Of a DNA stretch of 15,979 nt, positions 1 to 7,476 are shown one piece after another. The notes beneath the pieces were generated by a model. That model was not told the origin of the DNA. It was given only the letters and a program-made list of their open reading frames with translations, and ran no database searches. How positions within the stretch are numbered: the stretch's first letter is position 1; each line of letters starts with the position of its first letter. The position numbers and the translations under genes were made by a program. The DNA lies in assembly GCA_000434115.1 (NCBI GenBank), contig FR894000.1, positions 1 through 15,979 on the forward strand, in the 5' to 3' direction. Source of the DNA: Roseburia sp. CAG:309. GTDB lineage: Bacteria > Bacillota > Clostridia > Lachnospirales > Lachnospiraceae.

Positions 1-1084
1 GGTCGACGCAGATGACAGATTCTCCGATCCGGTAGTCTTTGATATGCCCTTTCGCATCGTAATGGATGATACAGCTGAGTGTAAGCCGGTCCACTCCCTG
101 GTTTAATGAACAGATTCCATTGGACAGTTTCCGTGGGAGCATCGGGATAACACGGTCGGCAAGATACACACTGGTTCCGCGGTTCAGTGCCTCTTTATCA
201 AGCGGCGACCCCTCTTTCACATAATGACTGACGTCTGCAATATGCACACCCAGTTCATACCCTCCGTTTTCCTCTTTGTGCAATGTGATCGCATCATCGA
301 GATCTTTCGCATCTTCGCCATCAATCGTAACCGTCATCCGGTCACGCAGATCCATTCGTCCTGCAATGTCCGTCGAATCCACTTTCTCCGGAATATGCGG
401 AAGTTCCCGCAGCACTTCTTCCGGAAATTCCTCCGGTATGCCATATCCACGCACAATGGATAAAATATCAATTCCCGGATCGTCCGCATGACCCAGAATT
501 TCAGTCACAACCCCTTCCGGACTTTTTTCTTTACTTCCAAAATCTGTAATTTCTACAACAACTTTTTCACCGGTTTCTGCCTCTTTGGTCTTTCCCTTCG
601 GAATATAGACATCGCTCGTAAACTTTTCGCGGTCTACCACAACAAAACCATAATGTTTATTTCGCATGAACGTACCGACAACAGTTGTGTTAGCACGTTT
701 TAAAATGCGGATGATCTGTCCTTCTTTTCGCTTTCCGTTCTTCGAATCCTTATAGATCTGCACCATCACTTCATCGCCATCGTAGGCATTAGAACAGCCG
801 GACTCCGGAATAAAAATATCATCGGGTTGTCCTTCCACCCGCACAAACCCAAATCCTTTTGACGTTGCCATAAACGTTCCCACATTGACATTTTCTTTGG
901 GAAGTTCATATCGTCCGCTTCCATCGATCACTATTTTTCCTTCTTTTACCAGTTCGTCCAACAGTGCATGAAATTTGGCACGTTCCTTTTTCGGCACACA
1001 AAACAGCGCCGCGATTTCTTTGCCTTTCATCGGACGATACTCTTCTTCTTTGATAAATGCATAAAGCATTTCTTTTCGATCCAT
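1..1084 (-). CDS. rnr: Ribonuclease R, 5' part only (gene runs off the left edge)
   Basis: RNase R is a processive 3'-to-5' exoribonuclease of the RNB (RNase II) family that degrades structured RNA and acts with tmRNA quality control. The window holds the first 361 codons of a protein that is usually 700-800 residues. The N-terminus looks like a winged-helix region (about residues 1-65). Two cold-shock/OB-like segments follow, each with a GTFM..GFV pattern (about 75-125 and 155-210). The RNB catalytic domain then begins, with the signature TIDGEDAKDLDDA near residues 252-264, whose aspartates bind catalytic metal. The cut falls inside this domain, so the S1 domain is not visible. The ATG at 1084 is preceded by AAAGGA six bases upstream. 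The gene follows secG but is separated from it by a terminator and a 146-base gap, so it probably has its own promoter. In many Firmicutes smpB comes next, which would lie off the window. The family call is secure. Confidence 0.95.
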   Translation of the reverse strand, partial: MDRKEMLYAFIKEEEYRPMKGKEIAALFCVPKKERAKFHALLDELVKEGKIVIDGSGRYELPKENVNVGTFMATSKGFGFVRVEGQPDDIFIPESGCSNAYDGDEVMVQIYKDSKNGKRKEGQIIRILKRANTTVVGTFMRNKHYGFVVVDREKFTSDVYIPKGKTKEAETGEKVVVEITDFGSKEKSPEGVVTEILGHADDPGIDILSIVRGYGIPEEFPEEVLRELPHIPEKVDSTDIAGRMDLRDRMTVTIDGEDAKDLDDAITLHKEENGGYELGVHIADVSHYVKEGSPLDKEALNRGTSVYLADRVIPMLPRKLSNGICSLNQGVDRLTLSCIIHYDAKGHIKDYRIGESVICVD

Positions 1085-1101
1085 ACTAAGTCCTTTCCGT
1101 G

Positions 1102-1124
1102 CAAGCATGACAATTCATTGCTTG
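1102..1124 (-). promoter_or_regulatory. Stem-loop in the rnr leader next to its ribosome binding site
   Basis: An inverted repeat pairs CAAGCA-TGA (1102-1110) with TCA-t-TGCTTG (1115-1124). This gives a nine-pair stem with one bulged base and a CAAT/ATTG loop. In the minus-strand transcript it ends a few bases before the AAAGGA Shine-Dalgarno of rnr, and GTG/CAC pairs flanking the stem could extend it after a three-base bulge. There is no U-run, so it is not a terminator. A role in translation or mRNA stability is inference. Confidence 0.4.
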
Positions 1125-1162
1125 TTTCACATTAGACCTGAATAGTTACCTAATCAGTAAAA

Positions 1163-1204
1163 AACCTCTGAAGGCTTTCTCTTTACAAAGGCTCTTCAGA
1201 GGTT
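1163..1204 (-). terminator. Rho-independent terminator of ftsZ-secG
   Basis: A perfect 11-bp inverted repeat, AACCTCTGAAG (1163-1173) against CTTCAGAGGTT (1194-1204), is followed on the minus strand by a run of six T (GGTTTTTTAC). The loop is 20 bases and can form extra pairs through its AAAGG/CTTT parts. It lies 27 bases beyond the secG stop codon. Stem, GC-rich core and U-run make this the clearest terminator in the window. Confidence 0.92.
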
Positions 1205-1230
1205 AAAATCCATTTTATAGTATCTCTTGA

Positions 1231-1473
1231 TTATTTCATATTCATGCAGAGTACAATGGATAAGATAATGAACAATGCACCGAGTACACTTGTAACCTTA
1301 ACCATCTTTCCTTCCGCAGAACGTCCTTTGTTCTTACTCCAATACGTATCTGCTGCACCGGAAACTGCACCAAGACCGGAAGTTTTTCCCTCCTGCATCA
1401 ATACAACAACAACGATGGCGATACATATTACAATATATAAAACCTGAATGATTGTTTTTACTAAAGTAGACAT
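1231..1473 (-). CDS. secG: Preprotein translocase subunit SecG
   Basis: SecG is the small accessory subunit of the SecYEG protein-conducting channel in the cytoplasmic membrane. It stimulates SecA-driven export. The protein has 80 residues, normal for the family. It shows the expected two membrane helices, about residues 6-26 and 60-77. Between them is the conserved VLMQEGK segment followed by the glycine/alanine-rich loop LGAVSGAADTYW. The ATG is preceded by a strong AAGGAGG. That ribosome binding site lies inside the last codons of ftsZ, whose stop is only three bases away, so translation is probably coupled to ftsZ. A strong terminator follows. secG next to rnr is a common Firmicute order, but being directly behind ftsZ is less usual. 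Identification is firm. Confidence 0.95.
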   Translation of the reverse strand: MSTLVKTIIQVLYIVICIAIVVVVLMQEGKTSGLGAVSGAADTYWSKNKGRSAEGKMVKVTSVLGALFIILSIVLCMNMK

Positions 1474-1476
1474 CTC

Positions 1477-2754
1477 TTAGTCCTCCTTCTTTCTATAATT
1501 TTGAATAAACTCCGGAATTTTAATGCTGTCATCCTCTTTTTTCATCGTCGGGCTGACTTGCTGAGGTGTCCGGTTAATTTTATGATTTACCACAGGCATG
1601 TCCTGATTTACCGTAGCCGCTGATGGCTGCGGTTTTCTGGCTGCGCTGTTAAATCCACTCAAAAAGCTTGGCTGCGACATCGGTGTAGGTTTGGCTACGT
1701 GTGGTGCCGCGGTATGTCCTAAATTCATCTTTCCGCCAAGAGAACCATTGGAAAATGTACTGCCAAAACCTCCAAAGGAAGAAGCCTGTGCGGCCTCATC
1801 TTTTAAGCCTGTCGCAATGATCGTGATGGTAACTCCATCGCTGTCATCATTATCATCCAGCATAATACCAAAGATGATATTGGCATCTTCTCCTGCAAGC
1901 TCACGTACATACTCGGCAGCTTCGTTTGTCTCCTGAATACCGATGTCTCCACCACTGAAATTCAGGATAAAGTTTGTCGCACCATCCACGCTTGTCTCAA
2001 GCAATGGACTTGTGATAGCCTGTTGTACGGCTTCCATACATTTGTTTTCGCCGGTTCCGTAACCAACTCCGATATGAGCGATACCTTTGTCTTTCATGAT
2101 CGTCGTGACATCGGCGAAATCGAGATTGATCAGTGCAGGCAGATTGATCAGATCCGTGATACCATGTACACCCTGCTGGAGTACCTGGTCTGCCATGCTG
2201 AATGCTTCTTTCATCGAAGTCTTCTTATCCGATATGGAAAGAAGTTTTTCGTTTGGAACTACGATCAGTGTATCAACGTTTTCTTTTAATTTGTCAATTC
2301 CTGCCAGTGCATTATCCATACGGCGTTTTCCTTCGAACTGGAAAGGTTTTGTCACAACACCGACAGTCAGAATATCCTGTTCTTTGGCAATCTGCGCAAT
2401 AACCGGAGCGGCTCCTGTTCCGGTTCCACCACCCATACCGCAGGTGATGAACACCATATCATGCCCCTCGATCAGGTTCAGAAGTTCTTCCCGGCTCTCT
2501 TCTGCCGCCTGCTCTCCCACTTCCGGACGAGCACCTGCACCCAGACCTTTTGTCAGTTTTTCACCGATCTGAATGATATGCGGTGCTTTACATCTGCGTA
2601 AATGCTGCTTGTCCGTATTGGCACAGACAAAATCCACCCCTTGAATTCCTTCGTCAATCATACGGTTTACGGCATTGTTTCCTGCGCCGCCGACTCCGAC
2701 CACAAGGATTTTACAAACATATTCCGTATCGTTGTTATTCATTATCTCTAACAC
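1477..2754 (-). CDS. ftsZ: Cell division GTPase FtsZ (GTG start)
   Basis: FtsZ is the tubulin-like GTPase that polymerises into the Z-ring at midcell and recruits the divisome. Visible parts are the Rossmann start GVGGAGNNAVNRM (about 20-32), the tubulin signature GGGTGTG (108-114), and the T7 synergy loop NLDFADV (210-216) whose aspartate completes GTP hydrolysis in the neighbouring subunit. A low-complexity linker follows (about 330-408). The conserved C-terminal peptide IKIPEFIQNYRKK (from about 411) is the usual docking tail for FtsA, SepF and similar partners. The 425-residue length is slightly above average because of the linker. The start is taken as GTG at 2754 because GGAGG sits seven bases upstream. 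The in-frame ATG at 2742 would be 19 bases away. Two tandem promoters lie in the 162-base gap upstream, and secG follows after three bases. No ftsA is present nearby. Confidence 0.98.
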   Translation of the reverse strand: MLEIMNNNDTEYVCKILVVGVGGAGNNAVNRMIDEGIQGVDFVCANTDKQHLRRCKAPHIIQIGEKLTKGLGAGARPEVGEQAAEESREELLNLIEGHDMVFITCGMGGGTGTGAAPVIAQIAKEQDILTVGVVTKPFQFEGKRRMDNALAGIDKLKENVDTLIVVPNEKLLSISDKKTSMKEAFSMADQVLQQGVHGITDLINLPALINLDFADVTTIMKDKGIAHIGVGYGTGENKCMEAVQQAITSPLLETSVDGATNFILNFSGGDIGIQETNEAAEYVRELAGEDANIIFGIMLDDNDDSDGVTITIIATGLKDEAAQASSFGGFGSTFSNGSLGGKMNLGHTAAPHVAKPTPMSQPSFLSGFNSAARKPQPSAATVNQDMPVVNHKINRTPQQVSPTMKKEDDSIKIPEFIQNYRKKED

Positions 2755-2798
2755 TGCAGTTCCTCCTTCTATCTATCCAAAAATATTTCATATATTCA

Positions 2799-2827
2799 AT
2801 TATAGCAATTCATTCCTATCAAGTCAG
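2799..2827 (-). promoter_or_regulatory. Candidate sigma-A promoter P2 of ftsZ (extended -10)
   Basis: On the minus strand, -35 CTGACT (2822-2827) is followed by a 17-base spacer and a perfect -10 TATAAT (2799-2804). TGC immediately before the -10 makes it an extended -10 element, which compensates for the modest -35 (four of six). Transcription would start near 2792, giving a leader of about 38 bases before the GTG of ftsZ. Confidence 0.65.
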
Positions 2828-2866
2828 GGGCAGTGAACATTTGTCCCCAACGTCGCACATACTTAT

Positions 2867-2895
2867 ATAATAAAGTTTTTCGGAAAAAATATCAA
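2867..2895 (-). promoter_or_regulatory. Candidate sigma-A promoter P1 of ftsZ
   Basis: On the minus strand, -35 TTGATA (2890-2895, five of six) is followed by a 17-base spacer and -10 TATTAT (2867-2872, five of six), in a strongly AT-rich setting. It starts 21 bases downstream of the ftsQ stop. Together with P2 it would let ftsZ and secG be expressed separately from the upstream cluster. Confidence 0.65.
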
Positions 2896-2916
2896 GTATA
2901 AATTGTATTTTTTTTG

Positions 2917-3633
2917 TTAATTTTTCTTTAAAATCACATCACCGCCGGCACGATACGATGACATATCGATCTCTCCTGCCAGTTTTTGTTCTTTTGCCGT
3001 CTTTAAAATATCCGACAATGCAGCGATTGCCTCATCGTAGTTGTCTTTTTTTCCAAGGTTCACTTTGATATCTCCCGAATACAAAAATGCGGCATTGCCG
3101 CTGTCAAATACCACGCGGTCCCATGTGACCCCATAATGCTGAAACAGTCCGGACAGATTCATAATTCTGGACAGAAGTGCCTCATCTTCCATCTGTACTT
3201 TTTCATATAAAGAAAATGTTGTCATGGTTTTCGTTTCAAAAAGCGGAATTCCCGCAATTTCATCCTGTGTACTTTTCAGCACGACACCATCTTTATCAAA
3301 ATAGATAAATTGATTCATATAGGAAATTCCGGCAATCATTTTCTTTTCATATAACTTAATGTGAATTTTGTGAATTCCCGGATATGTCACCTGATATTCC
3401 CTGACGTAGGGAAGTGTCGGACAAAATCCGAGTTTTCGCTTGATCCAGGAGGACACCACATTATGATCCAAAAAGGTATTGCATACTTCCCCGGCTACCA
3501 CTTCCTGTGAAAAAAAGGTATTTCCCTCGACAGTGATCTCATTGACATGAAATACTGCTGCGATAAGAAGCACCAGGGCTAGAATGATCCCCGGAATAAT
3601 TAATTTCCAATGTTTTCCTTTTTTCTCGTTCAT
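2917..3633 (-). CDS. ftsQ: Cell division protein FtsQ/DivIB
   Basis: FtsQ (DivIB in Gram-positives) is a bitopic divisome protein that bridges FtsL/FtsB-type partners and regulates septal peptidoglycan synthesis. The 238-residue protein has a short basic cytoplasmic tail (1-10) and one membrane helix (about 11-29). A POTRA domain follows, starting at VNEITVEGNTFFSQEVV (about 30-47), which is the typical first strand and helix of the FtsQ-type POTRA. The rest of the extracytoplasmic part (about 100-238) fits the beta domain, but sequence conservation there is weak. AAGGAGG is well placed before the ATG. It lies 33 bases after murA and before the ftsZ promoter gap, its usual place in dcw clusters. 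Topology, POTRA start and context all agree. Confidence 0.88.
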   Translation of the reverse strand: MNEKKGKHWKLIIPGIILALVLLIAAVFHVNEITVEGNTFFSQEVVAGEVCNTFLDHNVVSSWIKRKLGFCPTLPYVREYQVTYPGIHKIHIKLYEKKMIAGISYMNQFIYFDKDGVVLKSTQDEIAGIPLFETKTMTTFSLYEKVQMEDEALLSRIMNLSGLFQHYGVTWDRVVFDSGNAAFLYSGDIKVNLGKKDNYDEAIAALSDILKTAKEQKLAGEIDMSSYRAGGDVILKKN

Positions 3634-3666
3634 ACTCTTCCTCCTTGTATCTTCTTTTCCCTCTGT

Positions 3667-4908
3667 CTAATGCACACAAAGGCCGATATTTCGCATGTTT
3701 TGTATCGGATTTTCATATCCCCGCAATATATTTTCTGCCTGTTGTACAATGGTCTCTCCTTCTGCCATTGCTCCCGCCAGTAAAATGGCGGCCCCACTTC
3801 GCAGATCCGTCGCCTGCACCGTCTCGCCATGCAGTTTCGTCACTCCGTTAATATAAGCACATTTGGCAACTGTATCGATATCTGCTCCCATTTTCTTCAG
3901 ATACGGAATCATTTGAAAACGGTTTTCAAATACCGTCTCGCACAAAATACTCTCTCCATGCGCCCGCGAAAGCAGTGTCAGGAAAAGTGACTGCGCATCG
4001 GTCGGAAATCCCGGATACGGTGCTGTCTTCAGATAAGGAATCGGATGAATGCCCTGATTTCCTTCTGCAAGAACTCCCTCCGCGTCCTGTGCAAAAAAAC
4101 ATCCGGATTTTTCCAGTTCTTTTCGTTCCGGAAGAAACGACTCTTTTTCTGTCCGGATACGAATTTTCCCCTGTGTCCCAAGAGCCATCGCAGCATAAGT
4201 CATAAAGACAATGCGGTCGCCCGGAATCGTCACCTCCGTTCCATGCAGTTTTCCTGCACCACAGATATGAATCGTCCCTGTCGTCTCTCCGTTGATCTTT
4301 GCCCCCATGTCGCGAAGCATCTCACACAGGGAACAAATTTCCGGTTCTCTGGCAGTATTTTCCAATACCACATCTGAATTTCCGGATGCATGAAATAAGA
4401 GAAGATTTTCTGTCGCACCGACACTCGGATAGGAAAAACGGATCTTTACCGTCTTCGGCACCCGTTCGCGCCGGCATACCAGCCATTCTCCTTCATCCTC
4501 CACTTTCACACCGGATTGTTCCAGTGCTTTGATATGGATGTCAATCGGCCGTCTGCCGATGGAACACCCTCCCGGCATGTGTACTTTGGCTTCTCCGGTT
4601 CTTGCCAGTAGGCTTCCCAGAAAAAGAATCGAAGCCCGAACGCGTCCGGCTTCTTTCTGTAATATTGCACTATGTTTTAACACATCTGCCTGCACGCGGA
4701 AAACCGAATCTTCCCATGCCGTCTGCAAACCAAGATTTTCCAAAAGTTCTGCCATCACTCTGACATCGGAAATGTCCGGGCAATGTCGGAAAATCATCTC
4801 GTCGCTCGTAAGAATACTGGCCGCGAGCATTGGCAGGGCGGCATTTTTGCTCCCTTGAAGCACAACCTCGCCCTCCGCACGCCTGCCTCCACGAACTGCA
4901 ATCTGCAC
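3667..4908 (-). CDS. murA: UDP-N-acetylglucosamine 1-carboxyvinyltransferase MurA (GTG start)
   Basis: MurA transfers enolpyruvate from PEP to UDP-GlcNAc, the first committed step of peptidoglycan precursor synthesis, in the cytoplasm. The N-terminal GSKNAALPMLAAS carries the substrate-binding Lys-Asn pair. The flexible loop PGGCSIGRRPIDIH contains the catalytic cysteine, which is the fosfomycin target. PYPGFPTDAQS carries the aspartate acting as general base. An in-frame TTG at 4914 is possible, but it is one base from GGAGG. GTG at 4908 has GGAGG seven bases upstream and puts the catalytic cysteine at residue 115 and the aspartate at 304, near the E. coli positions, so I chose it (413 residues). 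The gene lies between ftsW and ftsQ, a position often held by murG and murB in other Firmicutes. Many Firmicutes carry two murA copies; whether this is the main one cannot be seen here. Confidence 0.95.
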   Translation of the reverse strand: MQIAVRGGRRAEGEVVLQGSKNAALPMLAASILTSDEMIFRHCPDISDVRVMAELLENLGLQTAWEDSVFRVQADVLKHSAILQKEAGRVRASILFLGSLLARTGEAKVHMPGGCSIGRRPIDIHIKALEQSGVKVEDEGEWLVCRRERVPKTVKIRFSYPSVGATENLLLFHASGNSDVVLENTAREPEICSLCEMLRDMGAKINGETTGTIHICGAGKLHGTEVTIPGDRIVFMTYAAMALGTQGKIRIRTEKESFLPERKELEKSGCFFAQDAEGVLAEGNQGIHPIPYLKTAPYPGFPTDAQSLFLTLLSRAHGESILCETVFENRFQMIPYLKKMGADIDTVAKCAYINGVTKLHGETVQATDLRSGAAILLAGAMAEGETIVQQAENILRGYENPIQNMRNIGLCVH

Positions 4909-4966
4909 TGTCAAACCTCCGCACTTATGTTTCTACTTTATAGTATGCGGATGTTATGTATTGGTA

Positions 4967-6109
4967 TCATGTCTTTACCCGTTTTTTCGAAATCTGCAGA
5001 ACCAATCCAATTTCTGCCAGCAAAAAGATAACGCTGCTTCCTCCATAACTGATAAAAGGAAGTGCAATACCGGTAGATGGGATGGAATTTGTCACGACGG
5101 CGATATTCGCAAGTACCTGAACAGCAATCTGAGCCATAACTCCGGTACAGATCATACCGCTGAACAAATCCGGTGACGTCGTTGCAACATCGTAAATACG
5201 CCAAAGCAGAATCAGAAACATTAGAATCACAATGCCGGCTCCGACGATTCCAAGTTCTTCACAAATAATGGCAAAGATCATATCGTTGTGAGGTTCCGGA
5301 ATAAAGCCAAGTTTCTGCATACTCTCTCCGAGTCCGGTTCCAAACAGACCACCCGAGGCGATCGCATACAACCCCTGTAAGATCTGGAACCCCCCCTCAT
5401 TATTTTCTACATCAAGCCAAATCTGGATTCGCTGCATACGAAATGCATCTCCAAAAAAGATGAACAAGCCCACCAGTCCGACACCAACGACAAGTGTCAA
5501 AAAGTATAATCTTTTATACCGCGCCGCCACAAAGCACATGATAAACACAATGCCCATCATAACAATCGCGGAACTTAGGTTTTCTTTTCCGACAAGAACG
5601 ATCAGTACCGCAGCCGCAAGAAGGATTCGAAGTGCTCCTTTGATATGGCTTACCATCGCCGGCGCATTGTTAATAAACGATGCCGTGATGAGAAGTACCG
5701 CAATCTTACTGATCTCCGCAGGCTGAATAGAAACCGGTCCGAGGTACAGCCAGCGCTTTGCTCCGTTAAATTCTCTTCCGACAAAATATACGGACAGCTG
5801 CAAAAGCACGGCACAAAAATAGAGTACCGTCACAAGATGCACCCGGAATCCCGGCAGCCGCTTTAACAAGATGCGGTAATCAAACTTCGACACTATGATC
5901 ATTACAACGATTCCGACGATAACATTTATCAGCTGTTTTTTCAAAAAGTAGGCAGAATCCTGAAATTTTACCTGTGCCGTATAAGAACTGGAACTATAGA
6001 TCATCAATAGTCCAAATCCAAGAAGACATAGCACAATCAAAAGGAGACTGTAATCAAACGAATACACCGCTCCTGCATTCCCGGCTGTTTCCTGCTTTCT
6101 GTTTTTCAT
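4967..6109 (-). CDS. ftsW: SEDS-family peptidoglycan glycosyltransferase FtsW (or SpoVE)
   Basis: SEDS proteins polymerise lipid II into glycan strands and act with a class B PBP at the septum (FtsW) or in the spore cortex (SpoVE). The 380-residue protein has about ten hydrophobic helices from residue 20 onward. Visible family motifs are NGAKRWL (115-121) with IQPAEISKIAVLL after it, LQGLYAIASGGLFGTGLG (244-261), PEPHNDMIFAIICEELG (271-287) with the likely catalytic Asp276, and GIALPFISYGGSS (347-359). One normally conserved stretch reads KENLSSA (175-181), where many members have a Pro-Asp-containing form. A GGAG motif overlapping the murD stop codon serves the ATG. The gap to murD is seven bases, so the two are probably translationally coupled. 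FtsW and SpoVE cannot be told apart from sequence alone; dcw context favours a division role. Confidence 0.93.
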   Translation of the reverse strand: MKNRKQETAGNAGAVYSFDYSLLLIVLCLLGFGLLMIYSSSSYTAQVKFQDSAYFLKKQLINVIVGIVVMIIVSKFDYRILLKRLPGFRVHLVTVLYFCAVLLQLSVYFVGREFNGAKRWLYLGPVSIQPAEISKIAVLLITASFINNAPAMVSHIKGALRILLAAAVLIVLVGKENLSSAIVMMGIVFIMCFVAARYKRLYFLTLVVGVGLVGLFIFFGDAFRMQRIQIWLDVENNEGGFQILQGLYAIASGGLFGTGLGESMQKLGFIPEPHNDMIFAIICEELGIVGAGIVILMFLILLWRIYDVATTSPDLFSGMICTGVMAQIAVQVLANIAVVTNSIPSTGIALPFISYGGSSVIFLLAEIGLVLQISKKRVKT

Positions 6110-6116
6110 GAACCGA

Positions 6117-7451
6117 TCACTCCAAACCTCTTACAAAATCTTTAAACATGGTGCCCCTTTGCTCGTAGGAATCAAACATATCCCAGCTTGCACACGCCGG
6201 TGAAAGCAATACGGCATCTCCGCTTTTAGCCAGATCATGCGCCGTTTTGACCGCCTCTTCAAGAGACTCTACAAAACGATACTCAAAAAATCCACACTCC
6301 TCTGCTTCCTGAGCGATGCGGTCTTTCGTATCTCCGAGAAGGAGCAGGCATTTTACTTTTCCATCAAAACTGCGGATCCAGTCACTAAAACTTCCGCCTT
6401 TATCATATCCGCCACCGATCAGGATCGTTGGGCGGTCCATCGACTGAATGCCTTTGATCGCAGCATCCGGATTGGTTCCCTTAGAATCATTGTAGTATTC
6501 CACACCATTTATCGTAGTAACATACTCTACACGATGTTCCACCGGATGAAAATGTCTTGTCACTTCCACTGCCACGTCATCCGGCACCCCCATTTTGTCT
6601 ACCATAAGAAGTGCCGCCATAATATTTTCCGCATTGTGGTCACCAGGCAATTTGGTTTCTTTCTGATTTAAGAGCACTTTGCCATCCCTGCTGCGGATCA
6701 GATTTCCGGAAGCATCTTTGTACATACCATTGTCAATCTTCCGCTGGCTGCTGAAAAATTCCACCTGACACGGAAGGCTGTCTGCCGCATTACGCAGTCT
6801 CTCGTCTTCATAATTCAGGATACAGAACTGTTCTTTCGTCTGATTTTTGGTAATGGAAAGTTTCGTCTCTGTATATTTTTCCATCGTTCCATGGCGATTC
6901 AAGTGATCCGGTGTAATATTTAAGATAGCACTTACTTTCGGACAGAAAGTAACCGTACTTTCCAGCTGGAAACTGCTGATCTCAGCCACGGTAACAGAAT
7001 CTTCCGAAGTTTTTGCTGCCTCACTCGTATAAGGGTTTCCAATATTTCCCACTACAAATGTTTTGTCATTAAAGGCTTTCATGATCTCGCCAACTAATGT
7101 CGTCGTAGTGGTCTTTCCATTGGTTCCCGTGATCGCCATCACACTTCCTTTGTCTACGAGATATCCGAGTTCAATCTCGCCGATGATCGGAATGTTTTTC
7201 GACCGGAAGAAATCTCCGATTTTTTCAAAGACAGGAACCCCCGGACTAAATACGGCACAGTCCACACCATCCCATCCTTCTTCTTTAAACTCTCCGGACA
7301 CCAGTTTTTCTGCATCAATCCCCGGAGCATTAACATCTAATTTCTGATCGTATAAAATACGTTTTGCACCAAGTTTTCCAAGCAGTTCAAGTGCTGCTTT
7401 TCCACTTTTTCCATAACCGATGACGGCTACCTGTTTTCCTGAAAAATCCAT
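6117..7451 (-). CDS. murD: UDP-N-acetylmuramoyl-L-alanine--D-glutamate ligase MurD
   Basis: MurD adds D-glutamate to UDP-MurNAc-L-Ala in an ATP-dependent step in the cytoplasm. The N-terminal Rossmann-like domain starts VAVIGYGKSGKAALELL (about 8-24) and binds the UDP part. The central ATPase has the Mur P-loop GTNGKTTTTT (109-118) and the downstream GNIGNP and ITPDHLNRHG motifs, the latter typical of MurD. The C-terminal domain includes YNDSKGTNPDAA, binding the glutamate/peptide end, and ILIGGGYDKG. Length (444) is normal. AGAGAGG lies just upstream of the ATG. It follows mraY by 25 bases and precedes ftsW by seven, the classical mraY-murD-ftsW order. The other Mur ligases (murC, murE, murF) are not in this window. 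Confidence 0.97.
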   Translation of the reverse strand: MDFSGKQVAVIGYGKSGKAALELLGKLGAKRILYDQKLDVNAPGIDAEKLVSGEFKEEGWDGVDCAVFSPGVPVFEKIGDFFRSKNIPIIGEIELGYLVDKGSVMAITGTNGKTTTTTLVGEIMKAFNDKTFVVGNIGNPYTSEAAKTSEDSVTVAEISSFQLESTVTFCPKVSAILNITPDHLNRHGTMEKYTETKLSITKNQTKEQFCILNYEDERLRNAADSLPCQVEFFSSQRKIDNGMYKDASGNLIRSRDGKVLLNQKETKLPGDHNAENIMAALLMVDKMGVPDDVAVEVTRHFHPVEHRVEYVTTINGVEYYNDSKGTNPDAAIKGIQSMDRPTILIGGGYDKGGSFSDWIRSFDGKVKCLLLLGDTKDRIAQEAEECGFFEYRFVESLEEAVKTAHDLAKSGDAVLLSPACASWDMFDSYEQRGTMFKDFVRGLE

Positions 7452-7476
7452 TTTCCTCTCTCCATTCCTGTATTGT

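Noticed and set aside
2087..2572. A 161-codon plus-strand reading frame inside ftsZ
   Set aside because: It is antisense to a highly conserved gene, has a composition expected of a shadow frame (Ser/Pro/Arg rich), and has no supporting ribosome binding site or promoter.
4909..4966. Possible murA promoter (TATAAA in the gap) and a weak CCGCA/TGCGG hairpin
   Set aside because: No acceptable -35 at 16-18 bases, and the stem has only five pairs before mismatches with no U-run.
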